Of a stretch of DNA of 53,764 nucleotides, positions 25,553 through 33,911 are shown piece after piece. Source of the stretch: Rhizobium sp. Root483D2 (GTDB lineage Bacteria; Pseudomonadota; Alphaproteobacteria; Rhizobiales; Rhizobiaceae); assembly GCF_001426685.1 (NCBI RefSeq), contig NZ_LMFB01000012.1, positions 1 to 53,764 on the forward strand. The letters are read 5' to 3'. Each line of letters opens with the position of its first letter. Position 1 is the stretch's first letter. Both the position numbers and the translations under genes were made by a program. The notes under the pieces were generated by a model, which saw only the letters and a list, made by a program, of their open reading frames with translations, made no database searches and was not told the DNA's origin.

Positions 25553-26713
25553 TTACGCCTGGAAAACGCGTGTTCCGCCAATCCAGGTCGAGGCCATGCC
25601 GAGGCTTTCGGTCAAAAGCACGAAATCGGCGTCGAGGCCGGGTAACAATCTTCCCTTGCGGGCGGCGACCCCTGCAGCATCGGCAGGATAGGCAGACGCC
25701 ATCCGCAGCGCCTCATCCAGCGGCAGATTGAGCTTTTCATGGGCAAAGCGCACCGAGGCCAGCATGTCGATGTCGGCGCCCGCCAGCGTGCCGTCGGCCA
25801 GCGTCAGACGGCCGCCCTGGCGGAAGATTTCGCGGCCATTGAGAAGAAAGCTGGTCTGGTTCGATCCGATCGTCGACATCGCATCGGTGACGATGAAGAT
25901 GCGGCCCGGTCCGGTCTTGGCCCGCAATGCGATGCCCATGGACACCGGATCGACATGGAAGCCATCGGCAATGATCCCGGCATGCAGGCTGCCAATATCT
26001 AGAGCCGCCCCGACAACGCCCGGTTCGCGATGGCCAAGCGGGCTCATCGCGTTGAACAAATGGGTCACAGTGCGCGCACCCGCCGCAGCATAGCCGGCAA
26101 TGGTCGCATAGCCGGCATCGGTATGGCCAAGGCTGACGAGAAGACCGGCGTCCGCGAGCGCCTTGACCTGCGCTTCCGTGGCGTTTTCCGGCGCAACGGT
26201 CACCATCATCGCATCGAACACCCCGGCGCAGGACAGCATCGCGTCGAGATCGGCCTGATCCATCGGCCGGATCAAAGCCGGATCATGCGCGCCTTTGCGG
26301 GCGACCGAGAGATGCGGACCTTCGAGATGAAGCCCGAGGAATCCGGGTACCTTTTCAGCCTTCGCCTGCTTGCCGCCTGCAATCGCGCGCGCGCGGATGT
26401 CGAACGTGTCGGTGATCAGCGTCGGCAACAGGGCGGTAGTGCCGAATTTCGCGTGCGCCGCGCAGATGGTGCGGATGGCATCGGCGTCCTGCCGGTCGTT
26501 CAGCATCACGCCGCCGCCGCCATTGACCTGCAGGTCGATGAAGCCGGGAACCAGCAGCTGGTTGTCGGCTGCGATCGTTTCGGTTCCGGCAGGCAGATCG
26601 CTCTGTGGCAGGATGCCCGTGACCACGCCGCCGTCCAACAGCAGGGCCTGGCCATCGTGCCAGAACAGGCCGTCGAAAATCCGCGCTCCGGTGATAGCTG
26701 TCCGTGCGTTCAT
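25553..26713 (-). CDS. nagA: N-acetylglucosamine-6-phosphate deacetylase (386 aa)
   Basis: Converts GlcNAc-6-P to glucosamine-6-P and acetate in the cytoplasm. Amidohydrolase-fold motifs: VPGFIDLQVNGGGG (about residues 52-65), the metal Glu in LGLHLEGPHLS (about 125-135), the His in SLGHTDAGYATIAG, HLFNAMSPLGHREPG (about 215-229) and the catalytic Asp in IVTDAMSTIG (about 270-279). ATG 26713 overlaps the stop of the SIS-domain gene as ATGA. It is the last gene of the minus-strand operon kinase-gntR-deaminase-nagA. Confidence 0.95.
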   Translation of the reverse strand: MNARTAITGARIFDGLFWHDGQALLLDGGVVTGILPQSDLPAGTETIAADNQLLVPGFIDLQVNGGGGVMLNDRQDADAIRTICAAHAKFGTTALLPTLITDTFDIRARAIAGGKQAKAEKVPGFLGLHLEGPHLSVARKGAHDPALIRPMDQADLDAMLSCAGVFDAMMVTVAPENATEAQVKALADAGLLVSLGHTDAGYATIAGYAAAGARTVTHLFNAMSPLGHREPGVVGAALDIGSLHAGIIADGFHVDPVSMGIALRAKTGPGRIFIVTDAMSTIGSNQTSFLLNGREIFRQGGRLTLADGTLAGADIDMLASVRFAHEKLNLPLDEALRMASAYPADAAGVAARKGRLLPGLDADFVLLTESLGMASTWIGGTRVFQA

Positions 26714-27738
26714 CTCGTTTCCGTCACCTTCTTGAGTGCGACGGGCGCATCCGGGTTCAGTCCGCGCGACCGCGACCAGGATTCGACAAAGCCGTAGAAC
26801 GGAATGATCAGCGCCAGCGCATCGGTGATCGGATGACCGGTGGCAACGAATGGAAGGGTCTTCGTCGCCTTGGCCTGGTCGGATGTGACGAAAGCCAGTG
26901 CGCCCTTGGCGCTCAGGCCATCGAGAATGCCGGCGACCGAGCCTTCCGCCGCATCGCGCGCGGCAAGACCGATGACCGGAAAACGCTTTTCCACTAGCGC
27001 CACAGGCCCATGCAGCACCTCCGCCGCCGAATAGGCTTCGGCATGCATGCCGGAGGTTTCCTTGAATTTCAGTGCCGCTTCGCTGGCAATGGCCAGCGCC
27101 GGGCCACGGCCAAGCACGAACAGCGATTCCGCATCGCCAAGCTCGTCGGCAAGCGGCTGCCAGTCGAGCTTCACGGCCTTTGCAAACTGCGCCGGAAGAT
27201 CGGCGACCGCGCGCTGCAGAGAAGCGTCCTGCGTCCATTCACTGAGAACGGCAAGGCCGGCCACGATCGAATTGACATAGGACTTGGTGGCGGCAACGGC
27301 GATTTCCGGTCCGGCGAGAATATCGAGCGGATGGGTGCTGGCCTCGGAAATCGGCGAGGGCAGGGTATTGGTCAAAGCGATGGTCACGGCGCCTGCCTTG
27401 GTCGCAGCCTCGGCCATCGCAACGATATCCGGGCTCTTGCCGGATTGCGAGATGGCGATCGAGGCGGCGCCCTGAAGCTGCATCTTCGCGCCGTAAATCG
27501 AGGCGAGCGATGGACCGAGCGAGGCGACGGGGCGTCCCGTCGAAAGCTCGATCGCATATTTCAGAAACAAGGCGGCGTGGTCGGACGAACCGCGGGCAAT
27601 CGTTACGAAAAAGGCCGGGTCTTTGGCGCGCAGTGCCGCCCCGGTTTCCTTGACCGCAGCCTTGGATTGCTCCAGCAGGCGGGCTGCCGCTTCCGGGATT
27701 TCGTTGATTTCGCGCCGCATATTGGTTTGCATGGTCAT
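26710..27738 (-). CDS. SIS-domain glucosamine-6-phosphate deaminase (NagB-II type, 342 aa)
   Basis: Tandem SIS domains like the isomerase half of GlmS, without the glutaminase domain. Motifs: TIARGSSDHAALFLKY (about residues 46-61), AISQSGKSPDIV (about 93-104), AATKSYVNSIVAGLAVL (about 148-164), FVLGRGPALAIASEAALKFKE (about 206-226) and the HAEAYSAAEVLHGP block (about 231-244). Such proteins replace the classical NagB in Shewanella and alphaproteobacteria and turn glucosamine-6-P into fructose-6-P and ammonia. Start at 27738 (or Met3 at 27732). A 34-bp gap to gntR contains an exact 10-bp tandem duplication TTAACTGGGC. Confidence 0.9.
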   Translation of the reverse strand: MTMQTNMRREINEIPEAAARLLEQSKAAVKETGAALRAKDPAFFVTIARGSSDHAALFLKYAIELSTGRPVASLGPSLASIYGAKMQLQGAASIAISQSGKSPDIVAMAEAATKAGAVTIALTNTLPSPISEASTHPLDILAGPEIAVAATKSYVNSIVAGLAVLSEWTQDASLQRAVADLPAQFAKAVKLDWQPLADELGDAESLFVLGRGPALAIASEAALKFKETSGMHAEAYSAAEVLHGPVALVEKRFPVIGLAARDAAEGSVAGILDGLSAKGALAFVTSDQAKATKTLPFVATGHPITDALALIIPFYGFVESWSRSRGLNPDAPVALKKVTETR

Positions 27739-27772
27739 GTGTCTCTCTTAACTGGGCTTAACTGGGCCGCTC

Positions 27773-28537
27773 TCAGGAATCCGACAAAGTCAGTTCAGCG
27801 ACGAAATCATAGGCATCGCCCCGGTAGAGCGAGCGGGTGAATTCCACCACGCGACCGGAGGCGAGGTAGGAAATGCGTTCGATCGACAGGCTGGCGGAGC
27901 CGGCGGGAACGCCGAGCATCGCCGCATCCGGATCCTTCAGGCTGCAGGCGGAAATGCGCTGCACGGCACGCACCGGCCGCGATTTTGTCTTGTCGAGTTC
28001 CGCATAAAGCGAGGTGCCGACGCGGATCGGGTCCGGCAGGAACTCCGTGGAAATGCTGGCCCGCTCGATCGCCAGCGGCAGGTCGTCGGCGATGCGCAAA
28101 CGGCCGAGCCGCGCGACGAGCGCATCGGCGGGCAAGCCAAGCACCATCATTTCATCGGGGGACGGGTGATGCAGTCCGCGCTCGATCCATTGCGCCGTGG
28201 TCACCAGCCCCCGGCGTGACATGTCCTCGGTAAACGAGGTCAGCCGCGACAGCGACTGCTGGACGCGGTGTACCGGCTTGACGACGAAGGTGCCGGAACC
28301 GTGGCGGCGCACAAGCAGGCCATCCCGGACCAGATCATCGACCGCCTTGCGCACGGTGACGCGGCTGATGCTGGCATAATCGGCCAGATCCCGCTCCGGC
28401 GGCAGCGCGTCGCCATGATTGAGCTTGCCCGAAAGAATAGCCTCTTCCAGCGATTGCCTGAGCTTGAGATAGAGCGGACCGGACCCTCCGGCCTGCAGGC
28501 CGTCCAGCGGCAAAATCGCTTCGAGATGCTGGGTCAT
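27773..28537 (-). CDS. GntR/HutC-family transcriptional regulator of amino-sugar genes (254 aa)
   Basis: Winged HTH in residues about 20-85: PLYLKLRQSLEEAILSGKL, GDALPPERDLADYASISRVT and VRKAVDDLVRDGLLVRRHG, then a UTRA effector domain (about 105-250) with the LFRLxRLR-like ARLGRLRIAD segment and LSIERISYLASG. UTRA domains bind phosphorylated sugars; relatives NagR and DasR sense glucosamine-6-P or GlcNAc-6-P. The ATG at 28537 overlaps the stop of the BadF-type kinase gene. The mirrored 17-nt motifs in the nag/mur intergenic region are the likely binding sites. Confidence 0.93.
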   Translation of the reverse strand: MTQHLEAILPLDGLQAGGSGPLYLKLRQSLEEAILSGKLNHGDALPPERDLADYASISRVTVRKAVDDLVRDGLLVRRHGSGTFVVKPVHRVQQSLSRLTSFTEDMSRRGLVTTAQWIERGLHHPSPDEMMVLGLPADALVARLGRLRIADDLPLAIERASISTEFLPDPIRVGTSLYAELDKTKSRPVRAVQRISACSLKDPDAAMLGVPAGSASLSIERISYLASGRVVEFTRSLYRGDAYDFVAELTLSDS

Positions 28538-29412
28538 GCCGCAAATCCCGCTGCAAAGCGCTTGGCCGCCAGGGCGACCGAGCCCGTCAGGGCGTCGGCT
28601 TCCGGCTCCACGAACAAAGGCTGATGCCGCGCGGCCAGCCACGGGCGGTAGATCGGCGCCAGTCCGCCCAAAAGGCAGAGCCTGCGGCTGCCCTGCGCCA
28701 CGACGGCGTCGAGCGCCTCGTCGATTGTCTGTGCATTGCTGCGCAAAAGCGCGATCGCGACGGGATCCTGACGGCTTGCATGGTCGAAAACCCAGGGCGC
28801 AAATCGGCCGAACTCGCCGGGACGCGCGGCGCGGGCAAATTCCACGACCTCGCGCGGATCATTGTTGAATTCAGCCATCACCGCCTCGGTCAGCGGCGAG
28901 GAGGGATGGATGCGGTCGAAGGCAAGGACGCTTTCCTGAAGCAGCGCGTGACCAAGACGTGCGCCGCTGCCGAGATCGCCGATCTGGAAACCCCATCCGC
29001 CGATATAGCGGATCGCGTCACCCTGACGGGAGATATAGATGGAACCGGTCCCGAGAATGGCCACCGCACCGTCCTTGTCACCAAGCGCGCCCTGCAGCGC
29101 GATCAGCCCGTCGGATTCGATATCGGCCTTGGCGAACGGCAGGCGCTCCGTCACATAATGAACCGCATCGCCGACATTGCTGCCGGCAACGCCGACCAGG
29201 GCGCAAGCGGAGCCAACTTCGCCAGGGGCAATATGGGCGTCTTCGAACGCAGCCGTGGCCGCGCCGACAATATGGGCAAGCGCATTGTCGGGATCGGTCA
29301 GAATATTGGCAGCACCGCTCTTGCCGCGTCCGAGGATACGCCCATCGGCGCCCGCTACAGCCGCGCGGCAACTCGTGCCTCCGCCGTCAATTCCCAGAAT
29401 GTAATGTGGCAT
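28534..29412 (-). CDS. BadF/BadG-type N-acetylglucosamine kinase (292 aa)
   Basis: ASKHA-fold kinase of the BadF/BadG family, as in human and bacterial N-acetylglucosamine kinases. N-terminal ATP-binding ILGIDGGGTSCRAAV (residues 5-19), the LVGVAGS segment (about 72-78), AILGTGSIYI (about 115-124), GGWGFQIGDLGSGARLG (about 133-149), and LLGGLAPIYRPWL near the C-terminus. The start at 29412 has GGAGG 6 nt upstream; a start at 29457 would run over the operator motif. First gene of the minus-strand nag operon, divergent from murQ. Confidence 0.9.
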   Translation of the reverse strand: MPHYILGIDGGGTSCRAAVAGADGRILGRGKSGAANILTDPDNALAHIVGAATAAFEDAHIAPGEVGSACALVGVAGSNVGDAVHYVTERLPFAKADIESDGLIALQGALGDKDGAVAILGTGSIYISRQGDAIRYIGGWGFQIGDLGSGARLGHALLQESVLAFDRIHPSSPLTEAVMAEFNNDPREVVEFARAARPGEFGRFAPWVFDHASRQDPVAIALLRSNAQTIDEALDAVVAQGSRRLCLLGGLAPIYRPWLAARHQPLFVEPEADALTGSVALAAKRFAAGFAA

Positions 29413-29432
29413 CGATACCTCCGGGAAAAAGG

Positions 29433-29449
29433 ATACCAAAAAAATACCA
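29433..29449 (-). promoter_or_regulatory. 17-nt operator-like motif, nag-operon side
   Basis: Read on the minus strand this is TGGTATTTTTTTGGTAT, a direct repeat of TGGTAT around a T run. It lies 20 nt before the kinase start codon and is followed by a third partial copy (TTGGTAAA, 29450-29457). The near-identical copy on the murQ side suggests GntR-regulator binding. Confidence 0.6.
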
Positions 29450-29489
29450 TTTACCAAGTGGATTTTGGTCTTGAATTGGATTTATCGTC

Positions 29490-29519
29490 TAATAGACTGA
29501 AATAGCTAGATCATTTCAA
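29490..29519 (-). promoter_or_regulatory. Probable promoter of the minus-strand nag operon
   Basis: On the minus strand TTGAAA (29514-29519), an 18-nt spacer, then CTATTA (29490-29495), close to the rhizobial sigma-70 consensus CTTGAC-N17-CTATAT. Transcription would begin near 29483, placing the operator motif just downstream. Confidence 0.45.
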
Positions 29520-29565
29520 AAATAAAAACTTTTCTTCAGCCGGAAGTTAATTTTTCCTAGACAAT

Positions 29566-29582
29566 TGGTATTTTTTTGGCAT
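29566..29582 (+). promoter_or_regulatory. 17-nt operator-like motif, murQ side
   Basis: TGGTATTTTTTTGGCAT, identical to the nag-side copy except for one base, in the opposite orientation, 26 nt before the murQ start codon. Confidence 0.6.
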
Positions 29583-29608
29583 TAATTTGCGCAGAGGAGA
29601 TTGATCGT

Positions 29609-30508
29609 ATGCCGTCAGCGAAGACCGAAGAGCGCCATGACAAGGCGATGGGACTGGATGTGATGCATCCGGCACTGGCCCTTCGCCTGCTTGCGTCCGG
29701 CCAGCAGGCTGCGGCAAAGGTCGTTGATTCCGCGATCGAGCCGATCGCGGCTGCCGCAGAGATCGCTGCATCGGCACTGTCCGGTGGCGGCCGCCTGGCC
29801 TATGCCGGGGCCGGCAGTTCGGGCCTGATGGCCATGGCCGATGCGTTGGAGCTGCCCGGTACCTATGGAATAGCGCTCGACAAGGTGGTGGTGCTTCTCG
29901 CCGGCGGTGCCGCGAGCCTGAGCGATCTTGCCGGTGGTTACGAGGACGATATGGAGCTGGCGCGCAGGGATGTGCGCGAGGCCGGGATCGGGGCTGGCGA
30001 TTGTCTGATCTCGGTGTCCGCTAGCGGCTCCACGCCCTATGCGCTGGCCGCTGCCGATGAAGCCCGTGAACGCGGCGCCAAGGTCATTGCCATGGCCAAC
30101 AATCCGGGCGCGCTGCTCTTTCAGAATGCCGACATCGCCATCCTCCTGCAGACGCCGCCGGAAGTGATTTCCGGATCGACGCGCATGGGCGCGGCCACCG
30201 CGCAGAAGATCGCGTTCAACATGTTTTCGACGCTTGTCGGCATCCAGCTCGGCCATGTCTATGACGGACATATGGTCAACCTGAAGGCCGACAATGCAAA
30301 ACTGCGCGGCCGTGCCGTCCGCATCGTTTCCGATATTGCCGGGATCGGCGCAACGGAGGCAGGCCGCCATCTCACGGCATCGTCGGGTTCGGTCAAGATC
30401 GCCATTCTTCTGGGCTCCGGGGCCAAGGATGTGGCTGCTGCGGAAGCGGCGCTTGCCGAAGCTCATCAAAACTTGCGCCGCGCCTTGTCTCTTGTCGCGG
30501 CAGATTGA
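29609..30508 (+). CDS. murQ: N-acetylmuramic acid 6-phosphate etherase (299 aa)
   Basis: Cleaves the lactyl ether of MurNAc-6-P to give GlcNAc-6-P and D-lactate, feeding nagA. SIS domain with GRLAYAGAGSSGLMAMADALE, seen here as YAGAGSSGLMAMAD (about residues 65-78), catalytic Glu in DALELPG, ISVSASGSTPYALAAADEA, and the STRMGAATAQKIAFNM block (about 190-205) typical of MurQ, with GHVYDGHMVNLKADNAKL after it. Start at 29609 with AGGAGA upstream. It is the first gene of the plus-strand transporter operon and ends 53 bp before the binding-protein gene. Confidence 0.92.
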   Translation: MPSAKTEERHDKAMGLDVMHPALALRLLASGQQAAAKVVDSAIEPIAAAAEIAASALSGGGRLAYAGAGSSGLMAMADALELPGTYGIALDKVVVLLAGGAASLSDLAGGYEDDMELARRDVREAGIGAGDCLISVSASGSTPYALAAADEARERGAKVIAMANNPGALLFQNADIAILLQTPPEVISGSTRMGAATAQKIAFNMFSTLVGIQLGHVYDGHMVNLKADNAKLRGRAVRIVSDIAGIGATEAGRHLTASSGSVKIAILLGSGAKDVAAAEAALAEAHQNLRRALSLVAAD

Positions 30509-30561
30509 AACCAAGGGTTCTAAAACCGCGCCAAAAATGGCGCATCATGAGGGAGAACGTA

Positions 30562-31821
30562 ATGACCCGCACTACCTTGAAGGGCTTGCTGCTCGCATCC
30601 AGCATCCTCGGCTCCGCCGGGCTTGCGCATGCTGAAGACGTCACGCTGACGATCGAGAGCTGGCGCAATGACGACCTGGCCATCTGGCAGGAAAAGCTCA
30701 TTCCGGCTTTCGAAGCCAAGAACCCGGGCATCAAGGTCGTCTTCGCGCCGACCGCGCCGACCGAATATAATGCAGCGCTGAATGCCAAGCTCGACGCAGG
30801 CTCCGCCGGTGACCTCGTCACCTGCCGCCCGTTCGATGCCTCGCTCGAACTCTACAACAAGAAACATCTGGCTGATCTGACCGGTCTCGCCGGCATGGAG
30901 AACTTCTCGCCGGTCGCCAAGTCCGCCTGGACGACGGACGATGGCGCAGCAACGTTCTGCGTGCCGATGGCCTCGGTTATCCATGGCTTCATCTACAACA
31001 AGGATGCCTTCGACAAGCTCGGCATCGCCATCCCGGTCACGGAAGCCGATTTCTTCGCGGCTCTCGACAAGATCAAGGCCGACGGCACCTATATCCCGCT
31101 CGCCATGGGCACCAAGGATCTCTGGGAAGCCGCGACCATGGGCTACCAGAATATCGGCCCGACCTACTGGAAGGGCGAGGAAGGCCGCGCTGCCCTGATC
31201 AAGGGCGAGCAGAAGCTGACCGATGCCGATTGGGTCGAGCCCTACAAGGTTCTTGCCAAGTGGAAGGATTACCTCGGCGACGGTTTCGAAGCCCAGACCT
31301 ATCCGGACAGCCAGAACCTCTTCACGCTCGGCCGCGCTGCGATCTATCCGGCCGGCTCGTGGGAAATCGGCCTGTTCAACACGCAGGCCGAATTCAAGAT
31401 GGGTGCTTTCCCGCCGCCGGTTAAGGCTGCAGGCGACGCCTGCTACATCTCCGACCACAACGACATCGGCGTTGGCCTGAATGCCAAGAGCGCGCATCCG
31501 GATGAAGCCAAGAAGCTTCTCACCTGGATCGCCTCTCCGGAATTCGCCGACATCTATGCCAACTCGCTGCCGGGCTTCTTCAGCCTGAACTCGACACCGG
31601 TAAAGATGGCCGATCCGCTCGCACAGGAATTCGTCTCCTGGCGCGAAAAGTGCAAGCCGACCATCCGCTCGACCTACCAGATCCTGTCGCGCGGCACCCC
31701 GAACCTCGAAAACGAGACCTGGGTTGAATCGGCCAACGTGATCAACGGCACCGATACGCCGGAAGTCGCTGCCGAGAAACTCCAGAAGGGCCTCGACAGC
31801 TGGTACAAGCCTGCCAAGTAA
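30562..31821 (+). CDS. ABC sugar transporter substrate-binding protein (419 aa)
   Basis: Periplasmic binding protein of the carbohydrate family 1. A Sec signal peptide covers residues 1-23 (core GLLLASSILGSAGLAHA) with cleavage before EDVTLTIE. Family features: WQEKLIPAFEAKNPGIKVVF, LVTCRPFDASLELYNKKHL in shorter parts, and GRAAIYPAGSWEIGLF near residue 260. ATG 30562 is chosen for AGGGAG 7 nt upstream. The neighbours (murQ, nag genes) point to GlcNAc, MurNAc or a short cell-wall or chitin sugar as ligand; the ligand is not readable from sequence. Followed by a large palindromic repeat before the permease genes. Confidence 0.9.
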   Translation: MTRTTLKGLLLASSILGSAGLAHAEDVTLTIESWRNDDLAIWQEKLIPAFEAKNPGIKVVFAPTAPTEYNAALNAKLDAGSAGDLVTCRPFDASLELYNKKHLADLTGLAGMENFSPVAKSAWTTDDGAATFCVPMASVIHGFIYNKDAFDKLGIAIPVTEADFFAALDKIKADGTYIPLAMGTKDLWEAATMGYQNIGPTYWKGEEGRAALIKGEQKLTDADWVEPYKVLAKWKDYLGDGFEAQTYPDSQNLFTLGRAAIYPAGSWEIGLFNTQAEFKMGAFPPPVKAAGDACYISDHNDIGVGLNAKSAHPDEAKKLLTWIASPEFADIYANSLPGFFSLNSTPVKMADPLAQEFVSWREKCKPTIRSTYQILSRGTPNLENETWVESANVINGTDTPEVAAEKLQKGLDSWYKPAK

Positions 31822-31825
31822 GAAA

Positions 31826-31945
31826 GTCACCCTCCCCTTGAGGGGGAGGGTCGGCACATCGTGCCGGGGTGGGGTGACCTTTTGTTTCGGCAATGGATCA
31901 CCCCCACCCGCGCGTTCCGCGCGACCTCCCCCTCAAGGGGGAGGT
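31826..31945. repeat. Palindromic intergenic repeat (RIME/REP-like), about 120 bp
   Basis: Contains ACCCTCCCC/GGGGAGGGT arms (31829-31851), CGGCAC/GTGCCG arms (31852-31866), a GGGTGGGGTGA segment facing TCACCCCCACCC, CGCGCG/CGCGCG arms, and ACCTCCCCCT/AGGGGGAGGT arms (31924-31945). The two halves mirror each other around 31880-31893. Such mosaic palindromes are common between rhizobial genes. Here it lies between the binding-protein and permease genes and would fold into strong RNA hairpins. Confidence 0.8.
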
Positions 31946-32108
31946 ATTGCAGACGCAAGCGCACCGAACGCAAAATCGTGTAATCTGAAATCACATCCTG
32001 CCAGCGCCCTCAGGCGCGCTGGTGATGGCGTGTGCTGCGGGGACCGGCAGCGCAGGCCATGCCGCATATCGCGGCGATCGGCGAAAACGGGTCGGAGCGG
32101 CAGAAGCC

Positions 32109-33059
32109 ATGAGCAGCGCCATATCGTCTGAGGACAAAATCCAAGTTCCGGCCCGGCCGAGACGCTGGCATATCCTTGTCTTCCTGTTGCCGGCCTTCAT
32201 CGTCTATTCCGCCGTGATGATCCTGCCGCTGATCGAAACGCTGCGCCTGTCGCTGTTCAATACCGTCGATGGGCAATCGACCTTCGTCGGGCTTGCCAAT
32301 TTCCAGGTCCTGTTCGGCGAAGAGCGCTGGGCGGCTGATTTCTGGCGGGCGCTGAAGAACAATTTCATCTTCTTTGCCATCCATATGCTGGTGCAGAACC
32401 CGCTCGGCATCGCGCTGGCCGCCATGCTGTCGATCCCCAAGCTCAGGCTTGCGACGTTCTACCGGACGGCGATTTTCATGCCGACCATCCTGTCCTTCGT
32501 CATTGTCGGTTTCATCTGGAAGCTCATCCTGTCGCCGATCTGGGGCATTACCCCTTTCTTCATGGATCTCGTCGGGCTGAAGGCCTTCTTCGGCCCCTGG
32601 CTTGGCAAGCCGGGTTCGGCGCTGATCACGGTCTCGCTGATCTCCGTCTGGCAGAATGTCGGTATTCCGATGATGCTGATCTATGCGGCACTTCTCAATA
32701 TTCCCGATGAAGTGATCGAAGCCGCCGAATGCGATGGCATTACCGGCTGGAGCCAGTTCTGGAAGATCAAGCTGCCGTTGATCCTGCCTGCCATCGGCAT
32801 GGTGTCGATCCTAACCTTCGTCGGTAATTTCAACGCGTTCGACCTGATCTATACCGTGCAGGGCGCGCTTGCCGGACCGGATGGAGCGACCGACATCCTT
32901 GGAACGCTGCTCTACCGCACTTTCTTCGGTTTCCAGCTGCAGCTCGGCGACCGCTCGATGGGCGCGACCATTGCCACCGTGATGTTCCTGATCATCCTCG
33001 CCGGCGTTTCGCTCTATCTCTTCGGTATTCAGCGGCGCGTTCGCCGCTACCAGTTCTAA
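32109..33059 (+). CDS. ABC sugar transporter permease, MalF-type (316 aa)
   Basis: Six predicted membrane helices. The first follows a cytoplasmic basic stretch (RPRRWHILVFLLPAFIVYS). The EAA loop that contacts the ATPase is seen as IEAAECDGITGWSQFWKIKLP (about residues 206-225, Ala-Ala, Asp-Gly). The start at 32109 begins MSSAISSED; a longer reading from 32022 runs through poor sequence. GGAG lies about 12 nt upstream. Pairs with the next permease to form the channel. Confidence 0.9.
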   Translation: MSSAISSEDKIQVPARPRRWHILVFLLPAFIVYSAVMILPLIETLRLSLFNTVDGQSTFVGLANFQVLFGEERWAADFWRALKNNFIFFAIHMLVQNPLGIALAAMLSIPKLRLATFYRTAIFMPTILSFVIVGFIWKLILSPIWGITPFFMDLVGLKAFFGPWLGKPGSALITVSLISVWQNVGIPMMLIYAALLNIPDEVIEAAECDGITGWSQFWKIKLPLILPAIGMVSILTFVGNFNAFDLIYTVQGALAGPDGATDILGTLLYRTFFGFQLQLGDRSMGATIATVMFLIILAGVSLYLFGIQRRVRRYQF

Positions 33060-33071
33060 GGGGACGGATCC

Positions 33072-33911
33072 ATGTCAAAAGCACGCATCTCGCCGCTGCG
33101 CTCCGGCTTCGTTCACCTGGCACTGGCCGGCTATACCGTCATCGCGCTGTTTCCCGTCGTCCTGACAATCCTCAATTCCCTGAAGGACAAGAACGCGATC
33201 TTCCGCACGCCCCTGGCATTGCCGACACCGGAGACGTTCAGCCTGATCGGCTATACGACGGTGCTGAAACAGGGCGATTTTATCGGCTATTTCCAAAACA
33301 GCCTGATCGTCACGGTCGTTTCGATCTTCTTTGCACTGCTGTTCGGCGCCATGGCTGCCTTCGCGCTGTCGGAATACCGCTTCCGTGGCAATACGCTGCT
33401 CGGTCTTTATCTTGCCATAGGCATCATGATCCCGATCCGCCTCGGCACAGTCGCCATCCTGCAGGGCATGGTCGCCGCCGGCCTCGTCAATACGCTGACG
33501 GCGCTGATCCTGGTCTACACCGCTCAGGGCCTGCCGCTCGCCATCTTCATCCTGTCGGAATTCATGCGCACGGTTTCCGATGACCTGAAGAATGCCGGAC
33601 GGATCGATGGCCTGTCGGAATATGCGATCTTCTTCCGCCTTGTCCTGCCGCTGGTGCGTCCCGCCATGGCAACGGTGGCGGTGTTCACGATGATTCCGAT
33701 CTGGAACGACCTCTGGTTCCCGCTGATTCTGGCACCCGGCGAAGCCACCAAGACCGTCACGCTTGGCTCCCAGGTGTTCATCGGCCAGTTCGTTACCAAT
33801 TGGAACGCGGTTCTTGCCGCCCTGTCGCTGGCAATCTTCCCGGTCCTTATCCTCTATGTCATCTTCTCGCGGCAGCTGATCCGCGGCATTACCGCAGGAG
33901 CAGTCAAGTAA
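33072..33911 (+). CDS. ABC sugar transporter permease, MalG-type (279 aa)
   Basis: Six membrane helices; N-terminal HLALAGYTVIALFPVVLTIL helix and the NSLK motif typical of MalG-type subunits. The EAA loop reads NAGRIDGLSEYAIFFRLVLP (about residues 177-196) with the conserved Gly at the usual place. Located 12 bp after the first permease and ending in TAATG, a 1-nt overlap with the dehydrogenase start. Confidence 0.92.
   Translation: MSKARISPLRSGFVHLALAGYTVIALFPVVLTILNSLKDKNAIFRTPLALPTPETFSLIGYTTVLKQGDFIGYFQNSLIVTVVSIFFALLFGAMAAFALSEYRFRGNTLLGLYLAIGIMIPIRLGTVAILQGMVAAGLVNTLTALILVYTAQGLPLAIFILSEFMRTVSDDLKNAGRIDGLSEYAIFFRLVLPLVRPAMATVAVFTMIPIWNDLWFPLILAPGEATKTVTLGSQVFIGQFVTNWNAVLAALSLAIFPVLILYVIFSRQLIRGITAGAVK

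Noticed and set aside
31826..31945. A CRISPR-like or insertion-sequence remnant reading of the repeated CCTCCCC/GGGGAGG blocks.
   Set aside because: The copies are inverted arms of hairpins, not direct repeats with spacers, and no transposase or target duplication is present.
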